DNA of 64,000 nt from Bradyrhizobium frederickii (GCF_004570865.1 NZ_SPQS01000020.1:1-64000), one strand, 5' to 3'. Positions 15,581 through 25,193 are shown, numbered from the stretch's first letter. The notes: a model not told the origin generated them from the letters alone. Numbers and translations are program-made.

Positions 15581-17329
15581 ATGGCGTTCGGACTATTTCG
15601 GAAGCGTCTGCCGGACCGGGCTGCGCCCGCGACCGCCCCGGCGGCTCCGCAGCCGGCGGCCCATTCCGAGCCCACTCCCGCGGCCGAGACTGATTCGGCG
15701 CGGGAAATCCTGGAGCTGTTGGAACTCGAGCTGGGCGCCATGATCCGCCAGCTCGAACGCGCCGCCAATTCGGTGGCCGGCGGCGCTGAGGCGACCGCGG
15801 CGACGCTTGCCGCCATCCGCGACCGCACCGATGCCCTGACCGGCCGGACCAATGCCGCGCAATCGACCGCCTCCACCTTCGCCCATGCCGCCGACAAGTT
15901 CACCCAGTCCGCGCTGGGAATCGGGGCTCAGGTTCGCGAGGCCGGCAAGCTCGCCGACGAGGCCAGCGCCGCGGCGCAGGAAGCCCGCGCCAATGTCGAC
16001 CGCTTGCGCGAATCCTCTGCCGCCATCGGCAACGTCGTCAATCTGATCGCGCAGATCGCGCGGCAGACGACGCTGCTCGCCCTCAATTCGACGATCGAGG
16101 CCGCACGCGCGGGTGCTGCGGGAAGAGGCTTTGCGGTCGTCGCAACCGAGGTCAAGGCGCTCGCCGTGCAGACGCAAAGCGCGACCGAAGAGATCACAAA
16201 GAAGATCGACGCGCTCCAGCGCGACGCCGCCGGCTCCGCGGATGCCGTGCACCGCATCTCGCAGGCGATCGAGGCGATCCGCCCGGTCTTCGAGACCGTC
16301 AACGGGGCGGTTGCCGAACAGAACGCCACCACCAGCGAAGTCTCCGGCAATGCCGCGAGCGCCTCGGAGTTCATCGTCTCGGTCGGCGAGAGCGCGGCCG
16401 AGATCGATGCCGCGACCAAGGCGGCCGAGAGCCACGGCGAGAACGTCGCCAGTGCCGGCAAGGCCGTCACCACCTTCGCACAAAAGCTGAAGTCGCGTTG
16501 CGCCGTGCTGCTCCGCCAGAGCGAGCATGACGATCGCCGCAAGACCGAGCGGCTGCCCTGCCATCTCAAGTTCGAGAGCACGCGCGGCGTGATGCCGGTC
16601 TATGAAATCTCGATGGACGGCGTGCTGATCGGCGGCGCGGACGTCAGCCGTCTCGCACCGCAAGCTATGATCGAGGGCACCCTCGAAGACGTCGGTGCCT
16701 GTCGCCTGCGCGTGATCGAGCAGTCCAAGGCCGGCGCCCGCGCGCAGTTCGCCGGCCCCAATGCCGAGCTCCGCGAAAAGATCGAGGACAAGCTCTGGTC
16801 GATCCACGAGGAGAACACCGAGTTCGTCACCCGCGCGATGGAGGCGGGCAACGCGCTGACCAGGATCTTCGAGCAGGCGGTTGCGCGCGGCGAAGTCAGG
16901 ATCGACGATCTCTTCGACACCGACTATGCCGAGATCGCCGGAACCAATCCGCAGCAATACCGCACGAAATATCTCGGCTGGGCCGACCGGGCCCTGCCGC
17001 CGTTCCAGGAAGCCTTTCTGGCGAAGGACCAGCGCATGGCGTTCTGCGCCATGGTCGACCGCAACGGCTTCCTCCCGGTGCACAACAAGATCTATTCGCA
17101 TCCGCAGCGGCCGGGCGACGTCGCCTGGAATACGGCCAACAGCCGCAACCGGCGGATATTCAACGATCCGGCGGGGCTCGCCGCCGCGCGCAACCTGCGA
17201 TCGTACCTGGTCCAAACCTATGCGCGCGACATGGGCAATGGCACCACCGTGATGATGCGCGAGATCGACGTCCCGATCCGCGTGCAGGGCCGGCACTGGG
17301 GCGGATTCCGCACCGCCTACAAACTCTAG
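15581..17329 (+). CDS. Cytosolic methyl-accepting chemotaxis protein with PilZ-like and C-terminal sensor domains
   Basis: This is 582 residues with no membrane segment. After a Pro/Ala-rich start, a long coiled coil carries the chemoreceptor signalling hairpin from residue ~149 (IGNVVNLIAQIARQTTLLAL, then NSTIEAARAGAAGRGFAVVA). Residues ~316-400 look like a PilZ domain: an RRKTER element (RxxxR) and YEISMDGVLIGG (a weak D/NxSxxG). The last ~180 residues (NGFLPVHNKIYS, WNTANSRNRRIF, RNLRSYLVQTYARDMG) form a sensor-like domain shared with the next gene. It probably couples c-di-GMP or an internal ligand to CheA. PilZ binding is an inference from a degenerate motif. AGAGAG precedes the ATG. Confidence 0.85.
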   Translation: MAFGLFRKRLPDRAAPATAPAAPQPAAHSEPTPAAETDSAREILELLELELGAMIRQLERAANSVAGGAEATAATLAAIRDRTDALTGRTNAAQSTASTFAHAADKFTQSALGIGAQVREAGKLADEASAAAQEARANVDRLRESSAAIGNVVNLIAQIARQTTLLALNSTIEAARAGAAGRGFAVVATEVKALAVQTQSATEEITKKIDALQRDAAGSADAVHRISQAIEAIRPVFETVNGAVAEQNATTSEVSGNAASASEFIVSVGESAAEIDAATKAAESHGENVASAGKAVTTFAQKLKSRCAVLLRQSEHDDRRKTERLPCHLKFESTRGVMPVYEISMDGVLIGGADVSRLAPQAMIEGTLEDVGACRLRVIEQSKAGARAQFAGPNAELREKIEDKLWSIHEENTEFVTRAMEAGNALTRIFEQAVARGEVRIDDLFDTDYAEIAGTNPQQYRTKYLGWADRALPPFQEAFLAKDQRMAFCAMVDRNGFLPVHNKIYSHPQRPGDVAWNTANSRNRRIFNDPAGLAAARNLRSYLVQTYARDMGNGTTVMMREIDVPIRVQGRHWGGFRTAYKL

Positions 17330-17437
17330 TGCACGCTCAGGCAAGACGCCGCCCCCGAATCATCCTCTAAGTCGCCGCTGGAATCGGAATGCCGCGGGAG
17401 GGCCGGCGAACGGCTCTGATTGGAGGAAGCCCAGGAC

Positions 17438-18862
17438 ATGTCCGCCGCACAACTTGCAGTATTGGACACCGCATCCAACCGCACGCTCGCCGAACGGCTG
17501 ATTGATCAGCTCGCCGACCGCATCGGCGGCCTCGGCGTGGAGCTCGCCGATATCGCCGGCAACGTCCAGGAAGTCGCAAACCGCGTCGCCAACCAGTCGG
17601 AACGGTTCCATCATCTTCAGAAGACGGCCGAGACGATGGTCTCGGCCAACCACGACATCGCCAATGCATCGCAGGCCGTGCAGACCACCACGTCAGCGGC
17701 GGTCGGCGAGATCGCGCAGTCGCGCGGCGCCGTCGACACCGCGGTCAGCCACATCTCCGAGCTCGTCGCCGCGGTGGAGCGGATCGAGGCGCGCCTCAGC
17801 GCGGTCGGCTCGGCGCTGGCGCAGGTCGCCAAAGTGTCCGGCTCGATCGAGGCGATCGCCAAGCAGACCAATCTGCTCGCGCTGAACGCGACCATCGAAG
17901 CCGCCCGCGCCGGCAATGCCGGCCGCGGCTTCGCGGTGGTCGCAAGCGAAGTGAAGAACCTCGCGGAAGCCACCCGCCAGGCCACGCATCAGATCTCCGA
18001 CACCGTGCGCGATCTCGACGGCCAGATCGAAGGCCTGATCGGCGAGAGCAGCGACGCCTCCCAGCGCGCCAAGACCGCGGGCGAAGGCGCCCAGCAGATC
18101 TCCGGCATCATCTCGCGCGTTCAGCAGGGATTCGCATCCGTGGAAGCGGAGATCGGCAGCGTCACGCGCGCGGCGACCTCCAATCTCGGACATTGCGACA
18201 CCGTCATCAGCGAGCTCAACGAGCTCGCCAGGGGCGTCGACCTGTCCTCGCGCGATCTCAAGAACGCAGACGAGCGGGTGGCCAAGCTGCTCGACACGTC
18301 CGAAGGCCTGATCGCGCTGATCGCCGACAGCGGCGTCGAGACCTCGGACACGCCGCTGATCCGAATCGTGGTCGACACCGCGAGGCGGATCTCGGCCGAG
18401 TTCGAAGCCGCCATCGATCGCGGCGACATCACGCTCGACCAGCTGCTCGACGAGACCTATCGCGAAATTCCCGGCACCGATCCGAAGCAGTACCTCACCA
18501 ACTACGTCGAATTCACCGACCGCGTGCTGCCCGCGATCCAGGACCCGATCCAGAAATCGGATCCGCGCATCGTCTATTGCGTCGCCTGGGCGCGGAGCGG
18601 CTATCTGCCGACCCACAATCCGAACTACCGCCTGCCGCAGGGCAAGGACCCCGTCTGGAATAACGCCAATTGCCGCAACCGCCGCCTGTTCAACGACCGC
18701 ACGGTGAAGAAGGTCGCAGGCAACACCAAGCCGTTCCTGCTCCAGACCTACCGCCGCGACATGGGCGGCGGACAGTTCGTGTTGATGAAGGATCTGTCCT
18801 CGCCGATCGTGGTCCGCGGCAAACATTGGGGCGCCTTCCGGATGGGCTTTCGGCAGAGCTGA
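17438..18862 (+). CDS. Cytosolic methyl-accepting chemotaxis protein with C-terminal sensor domain
   Basis: This is 474 residues from the ATG at 17438, chosen because GGAGGAA at 17422-17428 precedes it; an upstream TTG is less likely. The signalling hairpin spans residues ~135-185 (SIEAIAKQTNLLALNATIEA then ARAGNAGRGFAVVASEV). The C-terminal ~190 residues match those of the preceding gene: SGYLPTHNPNYRLPQG, WNNANCRNRRLFND and FLLQTYRRDMGGGQFVLMKD. There is no PilZ-like insert and no membrane segment. The pair probably arose by duplication with gain or loss of the PilZ-like part. No che genes are in the window. Confidence 0.88.
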   Translation: MSAAQLAVLDTASNRTLAERLIDQLADRIGGLGVELADIAGNVQEVANRVANQSERFHHLQKTAETMVSANHDIANASQAVQTTTSAAVGEIAQSRGAVDTAVSHISELVAAVERIEARLSAVGSALAQVAKVSGSIEAIAKQTNLLALNATIEAARAGNAGRGFAVVASEVKNLAEATRQATHQISDTVRDLDGQIEGLIGESSDASQRAKTAGEGAQQISGIISRVQQGFASVEAEIGSVTRAATSNLGHCDTVISELNELARGVDLSSRDLKNADERVAKLLDTSEGLIALIADSGVETSDTPLIRIVVDTARRISAEFEAAIDRGDITLDQLLDETYREIPGTDPKQYLTNYVEFTDRVLPAIQDPIQKSDPRIVYCVAWARSGYLPTHNPNYRLPQGKDPVWNNANCRNRRLFNDRTVKKVAGNTKPFLLQTYRRDMGGGQFVLMKDLSSPIVVRGKHWGAFRMGFRQS

Positions 18863-18904
18863 CGGCTCTCGCGACGGCGCTCTGGCCTCCCCAAGACAAA
18901 AAGT

Positions 18905-18933
18905 TCGAAAACAACCCCATGCACAGTAGACGG
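18905..18933. repeat. 29-bp exact dispersed repeat (copy 1)
   Basis: It starts TCGAAAACAACCCCATGC and ends AGTAGACGG, 42 bp after the chemoreceptor stop. It is identical to 45427-45455, and the flanks are also similar for ~20 bp on each side. Confidence 0.75.
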
Positions 18934-19107
18934 GGCGTGCGGAATCAATGGCTTAGGCGGGCACCAGGAGGGCGATGAAATCAGACCCGGTCGCGGTTCG
19001 CCTCTTCCCGACGTGGAGGCGGTTCGAGTGCTGAGATGCGCCCCACACTTGACCCGTCAGGCAAAACAGGGGCATATTGCGACTATTCCGAAATTACCCC
19101 CCTCTTC

Positions 19108-19273
19108 CCTCTCCCCTTGTGGGCGAAGGTGGCGCGAAGCGCCGGATGAGGGGTCTGTCTCCGCGGGCAGAACTGCTCGATAATGACGAGGGTCATACGC
19201 GGATAGAGACCCCTCACCCCAAACGTATTCGAGTTGACTGACGTCGCCGCCCTCTCCCACAAGGGGAGAGGGC
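19108..19273. repeat. Palindromic repeat, family A
   Basis: The outer arms CCCTCTCCCCTTGTGGG and CCCACAAGGGGAGAGGG are exact reverse complements. Inner GGATGAGGGGTCTG and GACCCCTCACCCC segments also pair. Confidence 0.75.
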
Positions 19274-19605
19274 ACAACAATGTCGGCCGTTCCCCGCCGC
19301 CCCACTTTCCCAATCGCACGAGTTTCGTCTTTGCATGATTTTGCGCGTTCGCACGATCATCTGCGGTGGTCGATCCCGCACGCGACGAAAATGGGTCAAA
19401 ACATGACGATTATCATATCAATTAGCCCAAAACCTTTGCAGCGATCGCCGCACAAATTCGTGAACGTCATGGCCTCACGCCTCGTTCGCGCAAATATGCA
19501 TTGTCGGAAATTTCGACGCTTCATCGTTTCGCATCGATATGATTATGGTCGCGCAAAATTCGTCGACGTGATCGCCGCACGCGATCGCCGAGCAAGGGAA
19601 TGCAT
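19274..19605. other. 332-bp region upstream of the dehydrogenase operon
   Basis: It is less GC-rich than its surroundings between 19330 and 19560 and probably holds the promoter and regulatory sites of the iorA-like gene. No confident -35/-10 pair or palindromic operator was identified, and no gene is visible. Confidence 0.4.
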
Positions 19606-20070
19606 ATGGCAACGACACTCACCATCAATGGCGAAACGAAATCCTTCGACGCGCCACCTGAAATGCCGCTGCTCTGGGTGCTGCGCGACATCCTCGGAAT
19701 GACCGGCACCAAGTTCGGCTGCGGCATCGCGCAGTGCGGCGCATGCACGGTGCATGTCGACGGCAAGGCGGTACGCTCCTGCGTGCTGCCGGTCAGCGCG
19801 GTCGAGAACCGCGCCATCACCACCATCGAGGCGGTCGGCAATACGCCGTCGGGCGCGAAGGTGCAGAAGGCCTGGTTGGAGGCCGAAGTGATCCAGTGCG
19901 GCTACTGCCAGTCCGGCCAGATCATGTCCGCCGCAGCACTGCTGGCGTCAACGCCGAAGCCTGACGATTCCGACATCGACGCCGCCATGGCCGGCAACAT
20001 CTGCCGCTGCGGCACCTATGTGCGCATCCGCGAGGCCATCAAGCAGGCCGCCAACGGCCGTCAGTCGTGA
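19606..20070 (+). CDS. iorA: Isoquinoline 1-oxidoreductase alpha-like 2Fe-2S subunit
   Basis: This is 154 residues with two 2Fe-2S clusters of the xanthine oxidase family. A plant-ferredoxin type comes first (FGCGIAQCGACTVH with the more distal SCVLP), then a helical type (VIQCGYCQSGQIM with NICRCGTY). It passes electrons from the molybdenum subunit encoded next. The ATG at 19606 is preferred over 19600 because AAGGGA lies six bases upstream. The family includes isoquinoline and nicotinate-type dehydrogenases. The actual substrate, an N-heterocycle or aldehyde, is not shown by the sequence. Confidence 0.9.
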   Translation: MATTLTINGETKSFDAPPEMPLLWVLRDILGMTGTKFGCGIAQCGACTVHVDGKAVRSCVLPVSAVENRAITTIEAVGNTPSGAKVQKAWLEAEVIQCGYCQSGQIMSAAALLASTPKPDDSDIDAAMAGNICRCGTYVRIREAIKQAANGRQS

Positions 20071-20078
20071 GGTCCGCC

Positions 20079-22247
20079 ATGAACGCACATAACAACGTCT
20101 CCCGCCGCGCGCTTCTGACCGGCGGCCTCGCCACCGGCTTCCTGCTCGCCTTCCACCTGCCGCTGCGCGCCGCCGTCAACGAGCCGGTGCAGCCGGAGGA
20201 CAAGACCGACGGCAAGTTCGCGCCGAATGCCTTCATCCGCATCGACCCGGAAGGTGCGACGACGCTGGTGATGCCGCAAGTCGAGATGGGACAAGGAATC
20301 TATACCGCGATCTCGATGATCCTGGCAGAGGAGCTCGACGCCGACTGGTCAAAGGTCCAATTGCTGCACGCACCCGCCAACGAGAAACTGTACGGCAATC
20401 CCATTTTCATCATTCAGGCGACCGGAGGCTCGACATCGGTCAGGGCGTTCTGGAAGCCGCTACGTGAAGCCGGCGCCAGCGCACGCGCCATGCTGGTGCA
20501 GGCCGCGGCTGCACAATGGGGCGTCGATCCCGCCAGTTGCACGACATCGAAAGGCGAGGTGACCCACAAGGCGAGCGGTCGGACCGTCTCCTACGGTGCG
20601 CTGGCCGCCGCAGCAGCAGGCCAGACGCCGCCCAAGACTCCCGCGCTCAAGGACCCCAAGGATTTCGTTTATATCGGCCAGCCGTTCAAGCGGCTCGACA
20701 CCCCCGACAAGGTCAACGGCAAGGCCGTCTACGGCATCGACGCCATCGTCCCAGACATGAAATTCGCGACGCTGGCGCAGTGCCCGGTGTTCGGCGGCAA
20801 GGTCGGCAAGGTCGATGACCGTGCCGCGAAGAAGATTCCGGGCGTGCGAAAGATCGTCGTGCTCGACGATCTCGTCGCCGTCGTCGGCGATCACATGTGG
20901 GCGGCGAAAAAAGGCTTGGACGCGCTCGACATCGAGTGGAACGAGGGACCGAACGCAAAGATCAATTCGAAAGCGATCTGGGACGATTTGCGCGCCGCCA
21001 GCGCAAAGGACGGCGTGGTCGCCAAATCAACCGGCGACATCGCCAAGGGTCTCGCGAGCGGCGAGAACTTCGAAGCTTCGTTCGAGCTGCCTTTTCTCGC
21101 CCACGCAACGATGGAGCCGTTGAACGCCACGGTGCATTGCAAGCCCGATTCATGCGAGATCTGGACCGGAACGCAGATCATGGCGCGTGTGCAGTCCGAG
21201 GCGGCCAAGGCCGCCGGGCTTCCGGTCGAGAAGGTGATCGTCAACAACCACCTGCTGGGCGGCGGCTTCGGCCGCAAGCTCGAGCCCGACATGGTGGTCG
21301 CGGCGGTTCGCATCGCCAAACAGGTCGACGGGCCGGTCAAGGTGGTGTGGACCCGCGAGGAAGACATTCAGCACGACGTCTATCGGCCGGTGTATCGCGA
21401 CACGATCGCAGCGAGCCTGTCCGGCGGCAAGATCGTCGGCTGGAAATACAAGATCACCGGCGCTGCGATCATCGCGCGCTGGCTGCCGCCGGCGTTCCAG
21501 AAGGGCATCGATATCGATGCGATCGATAGCGCCACCGACGTGCCCTACGAGATCCCGAATGTCCACGTCGAATACGTGCGGGCCGAACCGCCGGCGATAC
21601 CAACGGGGTTCTGGCGCGGGGTCGGCCCCAACAACAACGTGTTTGCGGTCGAATGCTTCATCGACGAACTGGCGCGCAAGGCGGGCAAGGACCCGGTCGA
21701 GTTTCGCCGTGGCATGCTGGCCAATCAGCCGCGTTTCCTGTCCGTCCTCAATCTCGCGGCAGAAAAAGCCAATTGGGGTCAACCCTTGCCCGCGCGCGTC
21801 GGACGCGGGGTGTGCTTGCAGCCGTCGTTCGGGAGTTTCATTGCAACCGTCGTGGAGGCTGAGGTCGACGAGCAAGGCGAGATCAATCTGCGCCGTGCGA
21901 CCTCGGTGGTGGATACCGGCATCGCCGTCAATCCGGATACCATCGTGGCTCAGGTCGAGGGCGGGCTGATCTTCGGCCTGACCGCCGCGCTCTATGGCGA
22001 GATCACCATCGAGAAGGGGCGCGTCCAGCAATCCAACTTCAATGACTACCGGATGTTGCGGATCAACCAGACGCCGAAGATCGAGGTTCACGTCGTCAAG
22101 AGCGGCGAGGCACCCGGCGGAATTGGCGAGACCGGCACGACGGCCGGACCGCCGGCGCTGCGCAACGCGATTTACGCCGCAACCGGCGTGGCGCTGCGGC
22201 GCCTGCCGATCGATCGGAAACTGCTGGCTGCGGGGAGAAAGGCATGA
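20079..22247 (+). CDS. iorB: Isoquinoline 1-oxidoreductase beta-like molybdopterin subunit
   Basis: This is about 722 residues. The Tat-type start VSRRALLTGGLATGFLLAFH suggests folded export to the periplasm. Molybdopterin cytosine dinucleotide domains of the IorB type follow: MPQVEMGQGIYTAISMILAE, TGGSTSVRAFW, HNNLLGGGFGRK-like NNHLLGGGFGRKLEPDMVV, FWRGVGPNNNVFAVECFIDE, and GGIGETGTTAGPPAL with the probable active-site Glu. The ATG at 20079 has GAGG upstream; a GTG at 20067 overlaps the iorA stop. The gene is between the 2Fe-2S subunit and a triheme cytochrome, forming a dehydrogenase that feeds the respiratory chain. Confidence 0.9.
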   Translation: MNAHNNVSRRALLTGGLATGFLLAFHLPLRAAVNEPVQPEDKTDGKFAPNAFIRIDPEGATTLVMPQVEMGQGIYTAISMILAEELDADWSKVQLLHAPANEKLYGNPIFIIQATGGSTSVRAFWKPLREAGASARAMLVQAAAAQWGVDPASCTTSKGEVTHKASGRTVSYGALAAAAAGQTPPKTPALKDPKDFVYIGQPFKRLDTPDKVNGKAVYGIDAIVPDMKFATLAQCPVFGGKVGKVDDRAAKKIPGVRKIVVLDDLVAVVGDHMWAAKKGLDALDIEWNEGPNAKINSKAIWDDLRAASAKDGVVAKSTGDIAKGLASGENFEASFELPFLAHATMEPLNATVHCKPDSCEIWTGTQIMARVQSEAAKAAGLPVEKVIVNNHLLGGGFGRKLEPDMVVAAVRIAKQVDGPVKVVWTREEDIQHDVYRPVYRDTIAASLSGGKIVGWKYKITGAAIIARWLPPAFQKGIDIDAIDSATDVPYEIPNVHVEYVRAEPPAIPTGFWRGVGPNNNVFAVECFIDELARKAGKDPVEFRRGMLANQPRFLSVLNLAAEKANWGQPLPARVGRGVCLQPSFGSFIATVVEAEVDEQGEINLRRATSVVDTGIAVNPDTIVAQVEGGLIFGLTAALYGEITIEKGRVQQSNFNDYRMLRINQTPKIEVHVVKSGEAPGGIGETGTTAGPPALRNAIYAATGVALRRLPIDRKLLAAGRKA

Positions 22248-23587
22248 GCGGCAAGATGCGTATCCTCACAAGCGTCGTCGCGATCGCCATCGTCGCGGCA
22301 GCGGTCGGCGTCTTCATCATCCGCGGGCCCGGCCCGCTCGACTTCGCCGGCGGCACGAAAGTGGCGCTGGCGGATTACCGCGCCGGCAAGCCGACCGGCG
22401 TGCCGGCCAAGCTCGAGAAGGCTAGCATCGTCGAGCGCGGCGAATATCTCACCAAGGCCGCCGACTGCATGGTCTGCCACACCAAGCCGGGCGAGAAGGA
22501 CTATTCCGGCGGGCTCGCCTTCAAGCTGCCGTTCGGCACGCTCTATTCCACCAACATCACGCCGGACAAGGACACCGGCATCGGCAATTACAGCGACCAG
22601 GATTTCCTGAACGCGGTCCAGCACGGCAAGCGCCGTGACGGCGCGCGGCTCTATCCGGCGATGCCCTACACGTCCTACACCTTCATGACCGACGAGGACG
22701 TGCTGGCGGTGAAGGCCTATCTGTTCAGCCTGCCGGCGGTGCGCGCCAAGGCGCCCGACAACACGCTGTCGTTCCCGTTCAACCAGCGCTGGACGATGAT
22801 TGTCTGGTCGGCCGTGTTCAATCCGGACACGCGCTTTGCGCCCGACACATCGAAGAGCCCGGAATGGAACAGGGGCGCGTATCTCGCGGAGGCGCTGGCG
22901 CATTGCGGCGAGTGCCACACGCCGCGCAATCTCGGCTTCGCGCTGGACAACCGCAGGAAGTTCGCCGGCGCCATCACGGCGGGCTGGCGCGCCTTCAACA
23001 TCTCCTCGGACAAGGCGACAGGTCTCGGCAACTGGAGCGACCAGGATCTGATCTCGTATCTGTCGCTCGGCCATGCGCCGGGTCATGGCTCGGCCTCGGG
23101 CCCGATGGGTGAGGCGGTCGACCACAGCTTGAGCAAGCTTGCCCCCGAAGACATCAGCAGCATCGTTGCTTACCTGCGCAGCGTGCCGCCGCAGCCCTCG
23201 CCCGACCTGCCCGCCACCACGGCACCGGTCGCCCCCGCCTCGCACCGCGACGGCGTCACGGCGAACGCCCGCGGCAAGCAGGTGTTCGCCAGCGCCTGCG
23301 CCAGCTGCCACGGCTGGAGCGGCGAGAGCCCGGTCTCGCCGGTGGCGACACTGACCGGCACCTGGGCCGTCAACGACCCCGCCGCCACCAACGTCGCGCA
23401 GATCGTGCTCTCGGGCACCAAGCGCCACACGCCAGACGGCGCGCTGTCGATGCCCGCGTTCGGCAAGGCGTATACCGACGACGAGATCGCGGCGGTGGCG
23501 AACTATGTCACGGCGCGGTTCGGTGCAAAGGGCTCGAAGCTGACGGCGAAGGACGTGGCGGAGCTGAGGGAGCAGACGGCGGAGTAG
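22244..23587 (+). CDS. Membrane-anchored triheme cytochrome c (dehydrogenase electron acceptor)
   Basis: This is 447 residues, starting with a 4-bp ATGA overlap with iorB, which indicates translational coupling. An N-terminal helix (ILTSVVAIAIVAAAVGVFII) anchors it. Three c-type heme sites are visible: CMVCH (~75), CGECH (~221) and CASCH (~352). Likely axial Met residues occur in YPAMPYTSYTFM and ALSMPAFGKAYTD. The layout matches the cytochrome subunits of alcohol, gluconate and aldehyde dehydrogenases of acetic acid bacteria and pseudomonads. It should carry electrons from IorAB to quinone or oxidase. Confidence 0.92.
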   Translation: MSGKMRILTSVVAIAIVAAAVGVFIIRGPGPLDFAGGTKVALADYRAGKPTGVPAKLEKASIVERGEYLTKAADCMVCHTKPGEKDYSGGLAFKLPFGTLYSTNITPDKDTGIGNYSDQDFLNAVQHGKRRDGARLYPAMPYTSYTFMTDEDVLAVKAYLFSLPAVRAKAPDNTLSFPFNQRWTMIVWSAVFNPDTRFAPDTSKSPEWNRGAYLAEALAHCGECHTPRNLGFALDNRRKFAGAITAGWRAFNISSDKATGLGNWSDQDLISYLSLGHAPGHGSASGPMGEAVDHSLSKLAPEDISSIVAYLRSVPPQPSPDLPATTAPVAPASHRDGVTANARGKQVFASACASCHGWSGESPVSPVATLTGTWAVNDPAATNVAQIVLSGTKRHTPDGALSMPAFGKAYTDDEIAAVANYVTARFGAKGSKLTAKDVAELREQTAE

Positions 23588-23626
23588 CGTCTGGCGAGAT
23601 TGATGCGTGATCGCGCGTCAATTTCC

Positions 23627-23773
23627 GTTGTCGTCCCGGACAAGCGTAGCGAAGCGGAGCGCAGATCCGGGATCCATAACCACAGGATTGGGTTTGGCGA
23701 AGGCCCGTAGTTACCAGCTTCGCGCAACAACTTCTCCCTGGGGTTATGGGTCCCCGCCTTCGCGGGGACGACA
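23627..23773. repeat. Palindromic repeat, family C
   Basis: It begins GTCGTCCCGGACAAGCG, has an inner CCATAACCACAGG / GGGGTTATGGGTCC pairing, and ends GCGGGGACGAC. Relatives lie at 49038 and 55701. Confidence 0.7.
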
Positions 23774-23794
23774 CCTAGGGTGGAGCGTGGTTCT

Positions 23795-24619
23795 TCAGCT
23801 CAACCAGAACTTCGGCGTTGCCGGCTCCAGCCGGCCGCCCATGCGCACTGGTGCAATCTTGAGCGCGAGTCCCGTCGCATCATCCGTTTCCACCGCAACA
23901 CCGCTCAGCGTCGCAGCGCCCGCGGCTGGCTCGAAACGGCCCGACGGAATGCCCGACGTGAACCTCCGCAGCGGCTCTTCCTTCTGCATGCCGATGATGG
24001 AATCGTAGTCGCCGGTCATGCCGGCATCGGTCATGTAGGCGGTGCCGCCCGACAGGATCTGGTGGTCGGCGGTCGGGACATGAGTGTGCGTGCCGACGAC
24101 GAGGCTGGCGCGACCGTCGCAGAAGAAGCCGATGCCCTGTTTCTCGCTCGAGGCCTCGCAATGGAAATCGACGACGATGGCGTCGGCAGCAACGCCGAGC
24201 GGGCAGGCGCCGAGCTCACGCTCCAGCGCGGCGAAGGGATCGTCGAACGGGGTCATGAAGACGCGGCCGAGCGCGTTGACGACGAGCGCATGCTTGCCGT
24301 TCTTGGTCTCGACCAAAGCGGCACCGCGGCCGGGCGTTCCGCGCGGATAGTTGGCCGGACGCACCAGGCGCTCGGCCCGCTCGATGAACACCAAGGCTTC
24401 GCGCTGGTCCCAGGAATGGTTGCCGAGCGTCACCGCGTCGGCGCCGGCATCGAGAAACTCCTGATAGATCGCCTCCGTGATGCCGAAGCCGCCGGCGGAA
24501 TTCTCGCCGTTGACGACGACGAAATCGAGCGACCAGTCCCTGACCATCCCGGGCAGATATTCGGCGATGGCACTCCGCCCGCTACGGCCAACGACATCAC
24601 CCACGAAGAGAATGCGCAA
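23795..24619 (-). CDS. YmdB-family metallophosphoesterase (TIGR00282)
   Basis: This is 274 residues with a dinuclear metal site: ILFVGDVVGRSGR (D), VVVNGENSAGG (the NGEN motif), TLGNHSWDQ (NH), DFHCEASSEKQ, VGTHTHVPTAD. YmdB proteins are phosphodiesterases, active on cyclic nucleotides in Bacillus. The role in alphaproteobacteria is not settled. The start overlaps the end of the 5-formyltetrahydrofolate cyclo-ligase gene by 23 bp, so the two are translationally coupled. Confidence 0.9.
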   Translation of the reverse strand: MRILFVGDVVGRSGRSAIAEYLPGMVRDWSLDFVVVNGENSAGGFGITEAIYQEFLDAGADAVTLGNHSWDQREALVFIERAERLVRPANYPRGTPGRGAALVETKNGKHALVVNALGRVFMTPFDDPFAALERELGACPLGVAADAIVVDFHCEASSEKQGIGFFCDGRASLVVGTHTHVPTADHQILSGGTAYMTDAGMTGDYDSIIGMQKEEPLRRFTSGIPSGRFEPAAGAATLSGVAVETDDATGLALKIAPVRMGGRLEPATPKFWLS

Positions 24620-25193
24620 CTTCAGAACTCCGGAAATCGAACACGTCCGATTCCGTTAGCACATAATCCAGCGCCACGTCGTGCGATAGTGCCGGAACTG
24701 CCTTGATCTCCTGCGCTGCAAAAGCCAGCCCGATGCCGACGATCTGCTTGGCTTTGCGCAAATGCGCGAAGGTGAAATCGTAATGCCCCGCACCGTAGCC
24801 GATGCGATGGCCGAGACGATCGAATGCCGCCAGCGGCGTCAGCATGACGTCCGGAATGACTTCAGCGGCCGCCGGCGACGGCTCGGGAATGCCGAGCGGG
24901 CCGAGCATCAGGCGATCGTTCGGATGGAAGATGCGAAAGATCAGCGCTTGGCCGCGCGCGGTGACGCAAGGCAGCGCCAGCTTCGCGCCCTGCTCCGCAA
25001 GCGCCTTCATCAGCGGCATCGGATCGATCTCGCTGCGGATCGGCGAATAGCCTGACACGATGCTGCCGGGCAGCAGCTCGAACGGCAGCCCGCGCTTGGC
25101 GAGCTTTGCGGCGGCGGCAGCGCGCTTCTTCTCGCTCAGCGCGTCGCGCGCCGCCAGGGCTTTGGCGCGGAGTTCGGCTTTGGTGTTCGACAT
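24597..25193 (-). CDS. 5-formyltetrahydrofolate cyclo-ligase
   Basis: This is 198 residues of the 5-FCL/YgfA family. The start KAELRAKALAARDALSEKKR binds ATP. IVSGYSPIRSEIDPMPLM contributes to the folate site. The GYGAGHYDF stretch is the family's glycine-rich G-x-G-x-G-x-Y-D motif. The enzyme converts 5-formyl-THF to 5,10-methenyl-THF with ATP. The gene lies downstream of 6S RNA and zapA on the same strand, the synteny conserved from gamma- to alphaproteobacteria. Confidence 0.92.
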   Translation of the reverse strand: MSNTKAELRAKALAARDALSEKKRAAAAAKLAKRGLPFELLPGSIVSGYSPIRSEIDPMPLMKALAEQGAKLALPCVTARGQALIFRIFHPNDRLMLGPLGIPEPSPAAAEVIPDVMLTPLAAFDRLGHRIGYGAGHYDFTFAHLRKAKQIVGIGLAFAAQEIKAVPALSHDVALDYVLTESDVFDFRSSEVAHSLRG

